Part shown: positions 17,606 to 31,581 of the stretch, piece by piece | Position numbering within the stretch: position 1 is the first letter of the stretch | How the letters are laid out: the number at the start of each line of letters is the position of its first letter | DNA from: CAWAND01 sp963797485 | GTDB taxonomy: Bacteria; Chloroflexota; Anaerolineae; Anaerolineales; E44-bin32 | DNA length: 64,000 bases | Reading direction: 5' to 3' | NCBI GenBank assembly: GCA_963797485.1 | Contig: CAWCPF010000003.1 | Location: forward strand, 496,001 to 560,000 | Translations under genes and position numbers: made by a program | Notes under the pieces: generated by a model | The model's input: the letters and a program-made list of their open reading frames with translations, nothing else | What the model was told of the DNA's origin: nothing | The model's database searches: none

Positions 17606-19161
17606 GTCTGACGGCCCTCCATTCGCCGGCCCAGCTTGATCAAGAGGACGGCCGCCAGGATCAGAGTCTCCAGGGAGGCTGAAACCGCAAAGGCGGCGGG
17701 GATCGAGACTACACCCAGCGTTCCCAACAGCAGGGAGATCAAGATAATCCGGCCAATTAGCTGCCCCGTGTTGGTGATCAGTGGAGTGCGTGTGTCGCGC
17801 AAGGCGATCAGGCCGCGCGTGACGACTTCGGTGGCCACATAGGCCGGCAAGGCCACGGCGTAGACAGCCAGGACGCGGAAAGTCAGGTCGCCGGCTGCGG
17901 CATTGAACTCCCCATGCTCGAACAGGATCCGAATGGTTGGCCGCCCCAGAACCAGCAGCGCACCGACGGCCGGGAGGGCCAGGCCAACGGCAACAGCCAG
18001 CAAGCGCAGCAGGGCGCGTCGCATCTCCGCCCAATTCCCGGCTTCTGCCTGGGCCGCCAGGCGCGGGAAGCTCGCCTGGCCGATCGCCTGGCCCAAGAGG
18101 GCGATCGGCAGGCCCACCAGCAAAAACGCATTGTAGATGGATGGCAGCCCGGCCGGGTTGAGCGCCGCTGAGGCGAAGGCTGTGTCCACAATGAAGCCGG
18201 AGTAGTTCACGCCGACCGACAACCCGTTCGGTGCCAGAAGCTTCAGCACCTCGCGCAGGCGCCGGTCGCCCAGGTCGAGCAGCAGGCGCACGCGCTGTCC
18301 CGCTCCCCTCAATCCAGGCGACAGAATGGCGACCTGCAAGACGGCACCGGCGATCACGCCCAGAGTCGGACCCATGATGCCCAGGCCGGGGATGACGCCA
18401 ACCAGCAGGATCGAAACGATCAGGCTCACGTTGTGGCTGACGACGGATAGGCCGGTGAGCATGAACTGGTTGCGGCTGTTGAGCACGGCGGTCGCCACAC
18501 TTCCCAGCAACAAGATCAGCGGCTGAAGCATCATGATGCGCGTCAGGGAAACGGTTAGTTTGGAGGTGGCCGGATCGAAGCCGGGCGCGAGCACGCGCTG
18601 GACGAGTACGGGGGTGAAGATTTCGAAGGCGACGATGACCACAAAGAAAAGCGCCAGCAGGGCTGTGAGCACGGAGCTGGTCAACCGCCACCCGGCCGCA
18701 TCGCCGTCTTGCTGCTTGGCACTGAGCAACACAGGAATCATGGCGCTGGATAGGGCACCGCCGGCGATCAGGCTGAACAAGGTATCGGGCAGGCGGAAAG
18801 CGGCGTAATACGCGTTGGCGTCCGGGCTAATCCCGAACTGCGCGTTGAACAGGACCTGGCGCACGGCGCCCAGGGCGGCCGACAGAAAGAAAGACGCCAT
18901 AAGAATGAAGCTGGCCTCGCCGATGCTAAACTCCCGCGTCAGCAGGCTCTTGAGCTCTACCCGGCGCGGGATAGACAGGCGGATAACCGAAAGCCTGTGG
19001 GCGATCCCAGACGGTGCCAGGCGCAAACCTTCCAGGACGTTGGAGGCCAGCGCAAAGCCCATCCAGGCGCTTTGGGCCAGCGCGGTGATCCCCCCCAGCA
19101 GGACCTTCTGTGGGTGGACGGCTTCGATCGAGGGCCCGATCTGTGCCGCGTTGGATGCCAT
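17602..19161 (-). CDS. murJ: Lipid II flippase MurJ
   Basis: A 519-residue, multi-helix MOP-superfamily flippase that moves lipid II across the membrane for peptidoglycan synthesis. Family signatures are AALGAVRQVLFNAQFG near residue 100, AYYAAFRLPDTLFSLIAGGALSSAMIPV, and the long alternation of membrane segments to the end. Start MASNAAQIG has GGAGG 8 nt upstream; the longer frame lacks one. The first 70 residues are longer than in many MurJ proteins. It is divergent from the rRNA operon and coupled to the gene that follows. Confidence 0.9.
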   Translation of the reverse strand: MASNAAQIGPSIEAVHPQKVLLGGITALAQSAWMGFALASNVLEGLRLAPSGIAHRLSVIRLSIPRRVELKSLLTREFSIGEASFILMASFFLSAALGAVRQVLFNAQFGISPDANAYYAAFRLPDTLFSLIAGGALSSAMIPVLLSAKQQDGDAAGWRLTSSVLTALLALFFVVIVAFEIFTPVLVQRVLAPGFDPATSKLTVSLTRIMMLQPLILLLGSVATAVLNSRNQFMLTGLSVVSHNVSLIVSILLVGVIPGLGIMGPTLGVIAGAVLQVAILSPGLRGAGQRVRLLLDLGDRRLREVLKLLAPNGLSVGVNYSGFIVDTAFASAALNPAGLPSIYNAFLLVGLPIALLGQAIGQASFPRLAAQAEAGNWAEMRRALLRLLAVAVGLALPAVGALLVLGRPTIRILFEHGEFNAAAGDLTFRVLAVYAVALPAYVATEVVTRGLIALRDTRTPLITNTGQLIGRIILISLLLGTLGVVSIPAAFAVSASLETLILAAVLLIKLGRRMEGRQT

Positions 19162-19363
19162 GATAGACACCTCCGAAAGTGGAGATACGCCATATGAGCA
19201 CGGACCGGCGATAGGGCCGCTGGGGGGATGGATGCAGGCTGTGCCACGCGGGTCCGCAAGCATACCCGAGGAGGCTCACGGCCACAAGCCGGGCGGGCCG
19301 CATTTTGATGTCCGGCGCAGATAGAGGTGAGCGGGAGGGAATGCCTCCGTCGCCTGGTTACCC

Positions 19364-19391
19364 TTGACCAAATGGCGTAGAAAGGTATAAT
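19364..19391 (+). promoter_or_regulatory. rRNA operon promoter
   Basis: TTGACC (19364-19369), 16-nt spacer, TATAAT (19386-19391), about 290 bp before 16S. The 19162-19684 gap holds this promoter, a boxA copy and one arm of the 16S processing stem; I see no gene in it. Confidence 0.75.
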
Positions 19392-19591
19392 GGGTCAATC
19401 AGCACGATCGGCCTCGCCCGGGCCCATCCGGGCAGACCAGGACATTGGAAGAGCCAGATGGCAGCGGAGACCGAGGCCATAGGCCGGGCGGTCCGCTGCG
19501 CTGCCGGTGCACGCAAGTTCGCATCGGCCATTCGCGTCTCAACCCTTGACCAGTTCCGAAGTTAGGTGGTAGGCTTGTCGCTTCGGACGAA

Positions 19592-19609
19592 CGCACCTTA
19601 ACAACTGAA
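19592..19609 (+). promoter_or_regulatory. boxA-like antitermination site in the rrn leader
   Basis: CGCACCTTAACAACTGAA resembles the E. coli boxA (TGCTCTTTAACA) bound by NusB/NusE. The identical 18 nt occur again before 23S (21765-21782), the same two locations as in E. coli rrn operons. Confidence 0.6.
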
Positions 19610-19622
19610 GAGTGATAGGAAC
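19602..19622 (+). other. 16S processing stem, 5' arm
   Basis: This 21-nt arm pairs with 21301-21321 over its whole length with a single G-U pair, forming the precursor stem that RNase III would cut to release 16S rRNA. Confidence 0.75.
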
Positions 19623-19684
19623 TGCCAACAGTTCAAACCCAGTCAATAAGTGACCAAGCTGCGTCTTCGGACGCAGTGTACGTC

Positions 19685-21200
<1,516 letters not shown>

Positions 21201-21300
21201 GTCCTGAGCAAAGGCCTGCGGGTCGGCGCTCGAGTCTCTCGCAAGAAAACCGGAAGTCGCCTCGCACGGTGTGCGGGGCGCCTGGGAAAGAATCTGGCGG

Positions 21301-21321
21301 GTTCCTATCACTCCTCAGTTG
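21301..21321 (+). other. 16S processing stem, 3' arm
   Basis: GTTCCTATCACTCCTCAGTTG is complementary to 19602-19622; it lies between 16S and tRNA-Ile. Confidence 0.75.
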
Positions 21322-21346
21322 CTGAGGCTTCGTCCAGCAGCTGCTT

Positions 21347-21420
21347 GGGCCTTTAGCTCAGTTGGTTAGAGCGTTCCTCTGATAAGGGAAAGGTCTCAGG
21401 TTCGAATCCTGAAAGGCCCA
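21347..21420 (+). tRNA. tRNA-Ile (anticodon GAT)
   Basis: Acceptor GGGCCTT pairs with AAGGCCC, discriminator A. The anticodon loop CTGATAA gives GAT. It lies in the 16S-23S spacer, a common place for this tRNA. CCA is not encoded. Confidence 0.95.
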
Positions 21421-21452
21421 CTGCCCGGCCGCTGTTGGCCGGCGACTGGCCT

Positions 21453-21525
21453 GGGGATGTAGCTCAGCTGGGAGAGCGCCGCCTTTGCAAGGCGGATGTC
21501 AGGGGTTCGAATCCCCTCATCTCCA
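21453..21525 (+). tRNA. tRNA-Ala (anticodon TGC)
   Basis: Acceptor GGGGATG pairs with CATCTCC (one G-U), discriminator A. The anticodon loop TTTGCAA gives TGC. T arm GGTTCGAATCC. Second tRNA of the rRNA spacer. Confidence 0.95.
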
Positions 21526-21764
21526 CCTGAGCGAGGTGAAAAGAGAAGGCTTGCTGCGAGTATTGGTCGGCACGAACTGAATATTGGGGGGATGCGTACG
21601 TCACCGGTTCTTTCGACCCGGCGTCGTGCCGGGTCGAATTCTGTCTGACGACCTTTGACCTTCTAAGCGCGATGCCCAGGCAACTGGGCCCCGGGCCTAG
21701 GCGGTCAAAGCCCCGGGAAGGCACCGGGGGGCAGCCCGAGCTGGATCAAGACTCCGGCTCGACC

Positions 21765-21782
21765 CGCACCTTAACAACTGAA
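21765..21782 (+). promoter_or_regulatory. boxA-like site before 23S
   Basis: Exact 18-nt copy of 19592-19609. It lies in the 335-nt gap between tRNA-Ala and 23S (21526-21860), which otherwise holds the 23S processing arms and no gene. Confidence 0.6.
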
Positions 21783-21860
21783 ACGAGCCAGCGGCGAACG
21801 GCCGAGAACCGACAGGTAGTGGCCGGGCGCCGCGAAAAGCGTCAATTTCTCCGCATCACG
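21777..21860 (+). other. 23S processing stem, 5' arms
   Basis: Two blocks pair with sequence after 23S: ACTGAAACGAGCCA (21777-21790) with 24894-24907, perfect 14 bp, and 21833-21860 with 24853-24880, 28 nt with only a few mismatches. Together they form the long RNase III precursor helix. Confidence 0.75.
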
Positions 21861-24852
<2,992 letters not shown>

Positions 24853-24907
24853 CGTGATGCGGAGAACTTGGCGCTTTTCGACTCGATCTTGAATGGCTCG
24901 TTTCAGT
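24853..24907 (+). other. 23S processing stem, 3' arms
   Basis: Partners of 21833-21860 (24853-24880) and 21777-21790 (24894-24907). It lies between 23S and 5S. Confidence 0.75.
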
Positions 24908-24937
24908 CACAACTTCATATTCCACAAGGGAAAACGT

Positions 24938-25057
<120 letters not shown>

Positions 25058-25072
25058 GCTTTTCTATTCTAG

Positions 25073-25096
25073 GTGCTAGCCTCTAGCTGCTAGCAC
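25073..25096 (+). repeat. Small inverted repeat after 5S
   Basis: GTGCTAGC (25073-25080) and GCTAGCAC (25089-25096) with 8 nt between. Probably a processing or pre-terminator hairpin of the rRNA transcript. Confidence 0.5.
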
Positions 25097-25098
25097 TC

Positions 25099-25139
25099 AT
25101 CAAAGCGCGCTGAGCCATGAGCTCGGCGCTTTGATTTTA
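25099..25139 (+). terminator. rRNA operon terminator
   Basis: Stem ATCAAAGCG (25099-25107) / CGCTTTGAT (25127-25135), extended by GCTGAGC/GCTCGGC pairs, followed by TTTAT. Strong Rho-independent terminator. The rest of 25140-25298 shows no feature. Confidence 0.85.
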
Positions 25140-25298
25140 TGATCACTGCATCCTTCAAATGGATGCGGTGGTTGAGTGAAAAAGGGACGTGTGTTGTTTG
25201 AAGCCACAAGCTAGACGCTGGTGGCTGAACCATGCGTTATGCTTTGGGGGTTCTTGGATCGGTGTCTGACGTTATAGGAACCGGCCGCAACTTCTGAC

Positions 25299-26858
25299 AT
25301 GAAATCTCTGATTGATCGCCCGTACCACCCGCTGCTGTTCGCAGCCTACCCCGTCGTGGCCTTGCTGGCCTGGAATCTGGGTGAAGTCCACCCGGCCGAC
25401 GGGCTCCGAGCGCTGGCTCTGTCGCTGACAGCAGCCGCCATTGTATGGTGGACCAGCAGCCGCCTGACCAGGAGCAGCGCCAAGGGCGCCTTCCTCACCA
25501 GCCTGGTCTGGGTTCTTCTGTTCTCGTACGGCCATGTCTATCAGGAGTTGAAGTCGGTCAGCCTGGCGGGGTTGGTCCTCGGCCGGCACCGCCTTTTGCT
25601 GATCGTGTGGGCGGCCGTTCTCGTGGGCGGGGCCGTGTGGGTGGCGCGCCGGCGCGTTTTTTCCCAGGCAGCCACTCGGTTCTTGAATGTGACCATCAGC
25701 CTGGCCATGATCTTCCCCCTATTCGAACTGGGTTCTGCCGGCGTCAAGAGCATGGTGTCGCCACGCGCCCAGGCCGCGCCGCCTCCGATTGCCCTGTCGC
25801 CCGCGCCCGGGGAGCCGCTGCCGGACGTGTACTACATCATCCTGGATGCCTATACCCGGCAGGATGTGCTCGCCGATGTGTTCGACTATGACAACCAGCC
25901 GTTCCTTCAGGGCCTCAAGGATCTGGGTTTTGTGGTAACCGATCAGAGCCGCAGCAACTATGCCATCACACGGCTCTCCCTGCCCTCTTCCCTCAACATG
26001 AACTACCTGGACGCGCTCGGGCCGCCGCTTGATCCCAACGCCCAAGACAGCGCCTGGCTGGACAAGATCTGCCGCAGCAATGCCCTGCGGCTCTCCCTCG
26101 AAAGCATCGGCTACACCACGGTGGCATTTGAGTCGGCCTATGGGATGACCGACTGGAGGGACGCCGGTGTCTACATGTCCCCGCGGCCGAGTTCTCTGTC
26201 TGATGCCCGGGCCTTCGGGGGTCTCAATCCGCTGGAGGCACTGCTGGTGGATACCTCCATCGGCCGGGCGCTCATCGATGGACGGGTCAAGCTCAATGCC
26301 TTGATCGGAACGAATATCCCCGATCCGAACAAGGAATTCCGTGACCGGATTCTGTTTGCCTTCGATCGCCTGGGCCAAGTGCCCGAGATTCCTGGGCCCA
26401 AGTTCGTCTGGGTCCACATTATGTCTCCCCATCCGCCCTACATCTTCACCGCGGAGGGGGGCATCGCATCCCAGACGGCCGTGTTCACTCTGGCGGACCA
26501 GGTCTCGCCGGTGGGTATCCCCAGCGAACGGCAGGCCTACGCTGACCAGGTTCACTACATCAGCGCACGCACCCTCGAAGCCGTCAAGGCCATCCTGGCC
26601 AATTCCAAGACGCCGCCGATCATCGTCATCCAGGGAGATCACGGCGCATTCCATGTCACGCCGGAAGACCGGATGAAGAATCTAAACGCGTATTACCTGC
26701 CCGATGGCGGCAGCCCACAGGTCTACGACAGCATCTCGCCGGTCAACACCTTCAGGGTCATTTTGAACCGCTACTTCGGTGCCCAATTGCCGCTGCTGCC
26801 CGATCGCCACTTCTACTCCGAATTCTCACAGCCTTTTGCATTGACTCCCATACCCTGA
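25299..26858 (+). CDS. Membrane protein with sulfatase-like (alkaline phosphatase superfamily) domain
   Basis: A 519-residue protein. The first 160 residues have about five membrane helices; the rest is an extracytoplasmic alkaline-phosphatase-superfamily domain starting PDVYYIILDAYTRQDVLADV, where DAYTR carries the metal-ligand Asp and candidate Thr nucleophile. Later metal motifs are HPPYIF (about 377) and IQGDHGAF (about 444, Asp-His pair). This is the layout of lipoteichoic-acid-synthase-like or phosphoethanolamine-transferase-like enzymes, so a role in modifying surface glycans or lipids is plausible; the exact reaction is unknown. Confidence 0.75.
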   Translation: MKSLIDRPYHPLLFAAYPVVALLAWNLGEVHPADGLRALALSLTAAAIVWWTSSRLTRSSAKGAFLTSLVWVLLFSYGHVYQELKSVSLAGLVLGRHRLLLIVWAAVLVGGAVWVARRRVFSQAATRFLNVTISLAMIFPLFELGSAGVKSMVSPRAQAAPPPIALSPAPGEPLPDVYYIILDAYTRQDVLADVFDYDNQPFLQGLKDLGFVVTDQSRSNYAITRLSLPSSLNMNYLDALGPPLDPNAQDSAWLDKICRSNALRLSLESIGYTTVAFESAYGMTDWRDAGVYMSPRPSSLSDARAFGGLNPLEALLVDTSIGRALIDGRVKLNALIGTNIPDPNKEFRDRILFAFDRLGQVPEIPGPKFVWVHIMSPHPPYIFTAEGGIASQTAVFTLADQVSPVGIPSERQAYADQVHYISARTLEAVKAILANSKTPPIIVIQGDHGAFHVTPEDRMKNLNAYYLPDGGSPQVYDSISPVNTFRVILNRYFGAQLPLLPDRHFYSEFSQPFALTPIP

Positions 26859-26955
26859 GATCCGGGTTTGCGGTCACGCGGGGGACGCGCGGATCCGGTA
26901 TGTCGAGGGCCGAGCCATGCCCCTCGGGCCGAGCCCGGCCGATCGATGAGGGTGG

Positions 26956-27936
26956 CTAGCGGGCGCCGGCTGAGACAGCCTCGAGTTTGGCCATCTCAGC
27001 CTCGCTCATGGCGAAACTCATGGCGCCGGCGTTTTCCGCCGCCTGTTCGGAGCGGGAGGCCCCGGGGATGGCCACAACCGTGTCTCCCTGCCCGCGGATA
27101 AGCCAGTTGAGGGCGACCTGCGCCGGGGTGACGCCATGGGCGTCCGCCACGGCTTGCAGGGCCTCGACCACCGGCCGGCTGCGCTCGATCTGCATCGCCA
27201 GCCGCTGACGCCGGCCGAGGGGGGCTCGCCCCAGCTGCTTCGGATCGCGGTGGTATCGCCCGGTCAGCAGACCAGAAGCCAGCGGTCCCCAGGCAACCAC
27301 AGTCACCCCTAGCTGACGGCAGGCGTCCAGAATGCCGTTGCGCTCGATATCGCGGTGAAGCAGGCTGTATTGGACCTGGTTGACCGCCAGGGGCATGCCG
27401 CGCTTGCCGAGAGCGGCATGGGCGCGGTGGAGACGTCCGGGCCCGAAATTGCTCACGCCGACGGCGCGGATCTTGCCCGCCTGGACCAGGTCGGCCATGG
27501 CGTCCATCTCAGCCTCCGGCGAGGAAAAGCTCCACGGCTGGTGGACCATATAAAGGTCGATGGGGTAGCCTTCCAGCGCCCGCAGTCGGTCATCGATACT
27601 GCGCCTCAGATTGCCGGCGCGCCGGAACAGGGGCAGCCATTTGGTCCCGATAACTACGTCGCCCGGCGCCCTACCGGCCGCTTTGAGGCCGCGAGCTAAT
27701 CCCCGCTCTGAGACGCCGCCTCCATACACTTCGGCCGTGTCAAACCAGTTGACCCCGTGGTCCAGGGCGGTCTGAACGATGGCGTTCATCTGGTCCTGAG
27801 ACAGGCGGTTGAACACAAACCTGAACACCCCGGTCGAGCCGGCGAATTGCATCACCCCCAGCCCAATGGGGGAAACTCGGAGCTGGCTCTGGCCGAGCGG
27901 CCGAAGGGAGGCGATTTCGGGGCGGGTGGTCTGCAT
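26956..27936 (-). CDS. Aldo/keto reductase
   Basis: A 326-residue NADPH-dependent oxidoreductase with TIM-barrel fold. The tetrad can be seen: Asp in NWFDTAEVYGGG (about residue 65), Tyr of EVYG, Lys in GTKWLPL, and His in YMVHQPW (about 130). VSNFGP and the C-terminal PGASRSEQAAENAGAM bind NADP. ATG 27936 follows a GAAGGAAGGG sequence. Substrate unknown; monocistronic. Confidence 0.9.
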   Translation of the reverse strand: MQTTRPEIASLRPLGQSQLRVSPIGLGVMQFAGSTGVFRFVFNRLSQDQMNAIVQTALDHGVNWFDTAEVYGGGVSERGLARGLKAAGRAPGDVVIGTKWLPLFRRAGNLRRSIDDRLRALEGYPIDLYMVHQPWSFSSPEAEMDAMADLVQAGKIRAVGVSNFGPGRLHRAHAALGKRGMPLAVNQVQYSLLHRDIERNGILDACRQLGVTVVAWGPLASGLLTGRYHRDPKQLGRAPLGRRQRLAMQIERSRPVVEALQAVADAHGVTPAQVALNWLIRGQGDTVVAIPGASRSEQAAENAGAMSFAMSEAEMAKLEAVSAGAR

Positions 27937-28075
27937 GATCCCTTCCTTCTAACCTCGGAGGCAGCCCGGGCGTGAAACCTGAGTGCGGCCAAGTCCCATC
28001 CATCTTAAGGCATACCAGGCTGCCTCCCCGTGCGCGCAGCACGGACCGTTCGTCGGCGGCAGACAGGGTATGACC

Positions 28076-28109
28076 AAAACGCCCGAGGCAGTCTGGACTG
28101 CCCCGGGCG
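28076..28109 (-). terminator. Terminator of the lipoprotein gene at 28134
   Basis: CGCCCGAGGCAGT (28080-28092) and ACTGCCCCGGGCG (28097-28109) form a 13-bp stem with one mismatch. On the minus strand TTTT follows. Confidence 0.7.
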
Positions 28110-28133
28110 CGAACGGGCCGCGGCCTGGTGCGT

Positions 28134-28667
28134 CTACGGGGTCGGGGTCACGTTGGCTGTGAGCCGGAGGAAGAACACATCCGTTTGATTGGTCGTGGTG
28201 TCGGTCCCGGCCATGATCGCCAGCAGGTCCTGCTTGTTGGAACCCTGCTTCTCGAACACGCAGATGGTTCCAACTTCGTTCACACCCTGCTCAGTGCCTG
28301 AGAGACAGGCTGTGTCCTGGCTCTCCACATCCCACCCTTGGCCTCCCATGCGCTCGAGGGTGTAAAAGGCCTCGATGTCGCCGGGAGTCTTGTCGGTCGT
28401 GAACACGATCCAGTCGACGCTGCCTTCACCGCCGCTTGTGGCTCTGAGGACGGTCTGAACGTACAGCTTGACGTAGATGGGGATGTCCTGCTCGGCAGAT
28501 GTCAACCCATCCATGCGGGGGACATCAGTCCACAACTGATCGACGACCCTGAAGCCTGATCCGACGACCTGATTGGCCACCGCGTTCGCCGCCGTGGACA
28601 GGGGCGAACAGCTCAACCCCGTGATCGCCGCCAGGCACAACAACACCAGCACCTTCGACTTTCTCAT
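28134..28667 (-). CDS. Lipoprotein of unknown function
   Basis: A 177-residue exported lipoprotein: MRKSKVLVLLCLAAITGLSC is a signal peptide with lipobox GLSC. ATG 28667 has GGAGG 7 nt upstream. The mature part (about 155 residues) contains VDWIVFTTDKTPGDIEAFY and GTICVFEKQGSNKQDLLAI, a mixed alpha/beta domain I cannot name. It ends in a short Pro/Thr tail. A terminator follows. The 317-bp gap upstream (28668-28984) holds only a small GC hairpin (28841-28855). Confidence 0.7.
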   Translation of the reverse strand: MRKSKVLVLLCLAAITGLSCSPLSTAANAVANQVVGSGFRVVDQLWTDVPRMDGLTSAEQDIPIYVKLYVQTVLRATSGGEGSVDWIVFTTDKTPGDIEAFYTLERMGGQGWDVESQDTACLSGTEQGVNEVGTICVFEKQGSNKQDLLAIMAGTDTTTNQTDVFFLRLTANVTPTP

Positions 28668-28984
28668 TGGATTGCCTCCAGACTTTCCCAACCTGCTTGC
28701 TCAGACCAACGGAGAACCGTGCGGCCGCCGGTTTGATGCGGCGGCTGAGAGATTGCGGCGGACGATGGCGGCCCATTCATGGTCACAGCATTAAGCGTGA
28801 ATCGATCCAGACGTATCCTGGTCACAACTCCCGTCGAGGAGGCGCGGGACGCGCCTGGGGGTGAGAAGGGCTAAGATGAAGCTTGTCGCGTATCGGCGTA
28901 AGACGGGCCGGTGCGCAGACAATGGGGGAGATGATACCACTCCGGCCGCGGCGCGCAAGGCGGCCGATCCGGGCCGGCATGGGA

Positions 28985-30202
28985 CTACGCCTTGGCCAGC
29001 ATGGATGATTCCTTGAGCCGCAGCGAAAGCACTAGAGCCACGAGCATCAGGCCGGCCAACCCCACCAGGGGAGCGGCCATCGAGCCGGTGGCGGGGGATT
29101 TGAGGGCGTCCAAACCGAATATGAACACGATGCCGGAGATCTGACCCATGAGCAGCACCAGCCCATTAGACGTGCCTTCGGGGACCGGATAGGTGACCTC
29201 GGCTGCGTACTGGAAACCAATCGGGCCGGCGCTCAAGAGGAAGAAACCCAGCCCGGCGGATGACACCAAGAGCAGGCCGTAGCTGGTGGCGAAAGTGACC
29301 CCGAGCAAGGCCAGACACGCACCCACCAGCGCCAGCTGGATGAAGGGCACCCGGCGGCGCCAGCGGTCGGAGGCGGCCGGCAGCACCAGCGCGCCGACAA
29401 TCCCGCCCACGATCATCACCCCGCCGACGACCCCGGCTTGCGTGCTTGAGAATCGCCGCGGTGCCAGCACCTCTTCGATCCAGGTTGTGACGGCGTTGAA
29501 CAGCCCCAGTCCGACGAAGAAGACCACCAGCAGGACCTGGAAGGTTCCCACTCGGAGTGCCCGCCTGAGTCCGTCAAGGACCAGGGCGCGGGCTTCCTCG
29601 CCGGCGGGGCCGGCCGGGGTGGGAGGATGCTCGCGCGACAAGATCAGGAAGATCGCGGCTGCGACGACAGCCACGACCCCGAACACAACGAGCGTGCTGG
29701 CGATCCCGGAGCGGAGCGCCAGGTAGGGTGTCAGCACCAGTCCTCCCAGGATGCCCAGGTAGATGGCCAGCGACCCGAACCCGGAGGCGGTGGCGCGCTC
29801 ATTGAGCGGGAACCAGCGGGCGGCCACGGTGGTGACGGCGTTTAAGATGAAGGGCTGGCCAATGGCGATGCCGATCTGGGAGATCATGACCCAGGTGAAA
29901 TCTTGGGCCAGCAAACCGCGTGTCAAACCGAACACTCCGGTCAGGACGGCGCCAACACCGACCGCGGTGCGGAAGCCGTAGCGGTCGATAGCCCATGAGG
30001 CCGGGATGGACACGAACAGGTACACCACCATGAAGCTCAGGGACAGGAGGCCGATGCTGAGTTCGGAAACGCCATAGTAGTTGGCCGCATCCTGGGTGAT
30101 AGGGGCAAACGTGATCCACAGGAGCTGGTTGACGGCCGTGATGGCCATGAAGGCCAGCAGCACCACCCAGCGATAGCCGTAGGCATGGAACTTCTCGTTC
30201 AT
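28985..30202 (-). CDS. MFS transporter
   Basis: A 405-residue major facilitator with 12 predicted helices. N-terminal YRWVVLLAFMAITAVNQLLW and AWAIDRYGFRTAVGVG-type loop (SWAIDRYGFRTAVG near residue 70) resemble the FLVCR/nitrate-like and haem-carrier branch, but the substrate cannot be assigned. ATG 30202 follows GGGAGGCGG. It is divergent from the small gene at 30362. Confidence 0.82.
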   Translation of the reverse strand: MNEKFHAYGYRWVVLLAFMAITAVNQLLWITFAPITQDAANYYGVSELSIGLLSLSFMVVYLFVSIPASWAIDRYGFRTAVGVGAVLTGVFGLTRGLLAQDFTWVMISQIGIAIGQPFILNAVTTVAARWFPLNERATASGFGSLAIYLGILGGLVLTPYLALRSGIASTLVVFGVVAVVAAAIFLILSREHPPTPAGPAGEEARALVLDGLRRALRVGTFQVLLVVFFVGLGLFNAVTTWIEEVLAPRRFSSTQAGVVGGVMIVGGIVGALVLPAASDRWRRRVPFIQLALVGACLALLGVTFATSYGLLLVSSAGLGFFLLSAGPIGFQYAAEVTYPVPEGTSNGLVLLMGQISGIVFIFGLDALKSPATGSMAAPLVGLAGLMLVALVLSLRLKESSMLAKA

Positions 30203-30361
30203 CCGATTCCGCCTCCCAGGGTCGCCTGGCGCCTTGCAACACGCTGTGCCGGCGGGGTGAGCCAAGGACGGCCATCATGGCACATTTTCTCGGCGCGTGC
30301 CAGGACAACGCCTGGGCGAAAGCTATAATCGTTCCAGCCGAATCAGCCCAGAAGGGGTGCT

Positions 30362-30577
30362 GTGAACGACTTTCGCAAACAGTTGGACCGGCGGCTGTTC
30401 GCCGGTTTTGTGCTTCTCCTGCTGGTTGTGGGGGGCGGGCTGATCTATGTGCTCTACGGGCCGGGCGCGGCGGCGCTGGGTTGGATGTGCATGCTGGGCG
30501 GCCTGCTGCCGGCCGGGCTGCTGTGGTTGATCCTCAAGGGCCTTGAGTGGTGGGGGAGGCGCAGCGGACAATGGTGA
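30362..30577 (+). CDS. Small two-helix membrane protein
   Basis: A 71-residue protein with two hydrophobic helices (about residues 13-31 and 36-60) and a basic end. GTG start with AAGGGG just upstream; a TATAAT lies at 30324-30329. I do not recognise the family, although short proteins like this are common in Chloroflexota. Confidence 0.6.
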   Translation: MNDFRKQLDRRLFAGFVLLLLVVGGGLIYVLYGPGAAALGWMCMLGGLLPAGLLWLILKGLEWWGRRSGQW

Positions 30578-30596
30578 CCGCTGCCGGTGGCCGGGG

Positions 30597-30962
30597 CTAG
30601 GACCAATCTTCAGCCGCCACAGTCCGATCGCCTCCGGCGTCACCGGTGTTAATCGTCCCGGCCGGCTCGATTAACAGCACCTGGCACTCGGAGGCTGCCG
30701 ATGGACGGTGCTCAACGCCGCGAGGCACGATGCACATCTGACCCTTCCGAAGCGGCGTCACACCTTCGCGGAACTCGATCTGCATGTCGCCTTCCAAGAC
30801 TAGGAAGAACTCATCCGTCTCGGGATGGCTGTGCCACACGAACTCCCCCTGAAGCTTGACCACCTTTAGATCGTAGTCGTTCATGCATCCGATGATCTTT
30901 GGCTGCCAGTATTCGGAAAACAGGGCCAGCTTGGAAACCAGGTCGATGGCCTCTGGCGGCAT
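30597..30962 (-). CDS. Cupin-domain protein
   Basis: A 121-residue single cupin. The metal motif 1 is WHSHPETDEFFLVLEG (His, His, Glu at about residues 43-49) and motif 2 is PRGVEHRP (His at about 83). Start MPPEAIDLV is set by family fit with a GAGGAGGAG stretch upstream. It follows a DinB-like gene by 5 nt and is probably cotranscribed with it. It may be a small isomerase or metal-dependent regulator; function open. Confidence 0.85.
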   Translation of the reverse strand: MPPEAIDLVSKLALFSEYWQPKIIGCMNDYDLKVVKLQGEFVWHSHPETDEFFLVLEGDMQIEFREGVTPLRKGQMCIVPRGVEHRPSAASECQVLLIEPAGTINTGDAGGDRTVAAEDWS

Positions 30963-30967
30963 AAGCC

Positions 30968-31512
30968 TCACTCCTCCTCGTCCCACCATGGAGGGCGGAC
31001 CCGATGCCCAAGGGTGGACACGTTGTTCTCCTCGACTTGTTTGCCTTCTTCCCAGGCCTCCCCTCGGCAGATTGAAAGGACCTGGTTGATTTCAGCGGCG
31101 TGGTAGAGATTGTGGAAAGCGATCTCAAGGACGCTGTCGAGCCCTACTGCATGGGTCGGAGCTCTTCGAGCTGTTCGGGCCTGAGTCGCTCAAGATGGCG
31201 GAGCCAGGCCACTCGGGCTCTCTGAAACCAGTCCTTGACCTCCTCGAGGTAGGCCTCTGATTTGTCGACCGTTTCGCGCAAGCCTCGGGGCCAGTCCGTT
31301 TCGCCCCAATGCTGTGGTTCCTGATCGAAGGCGAAGGAGCGATAAACGTGACTCCGTCCGGCGGCGTGTTTGAAGGTTCCCAGGACCGAACGAAAGCCGC
31401 CGCCCGGTACGAATATCGCTTCCGGAAGGGCAATGTTTTCGACGTGGTCAAATAGACGTTGGTGAGACCGTTCGATCATCGAAACGGCCAACTCGGTACT
31501 TTGTGTCGCCAT
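30968..31512 (-). CDS. DinB-family protein (frameshifted)
   Basis: A four-helix DinB-fold protein, often a metal-dependent thiol transferase. The first frame runs MATQSTELAVSMIERSHQRL to ELRPMQ and stops at 31144. The next frame continues without a start: AVGLDSVLEIAFHNLYHAAEINQVL to WWDEEE and TGA at 30968. The second half holds the HNLYHAAEIN helix expected in the family, so one base is missing near 31147. Joined, the protein has about 181 residues. It is followed by the cupin gene. Confidence 0.75.
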
Positions 31513-31581
31513 CGCTCTCTCGTCTTATGCCCGGGCCAAAGCCTTATCCTATGCCTGCACTCCATTTGGCTTGGCGGAACG

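Noticed and set aside
28841..28855. GGCGCG-GGA-CGCGCC hairpin
   Set aside because: No T run and no clear gene end at this place; likely a chance GC hairpin.
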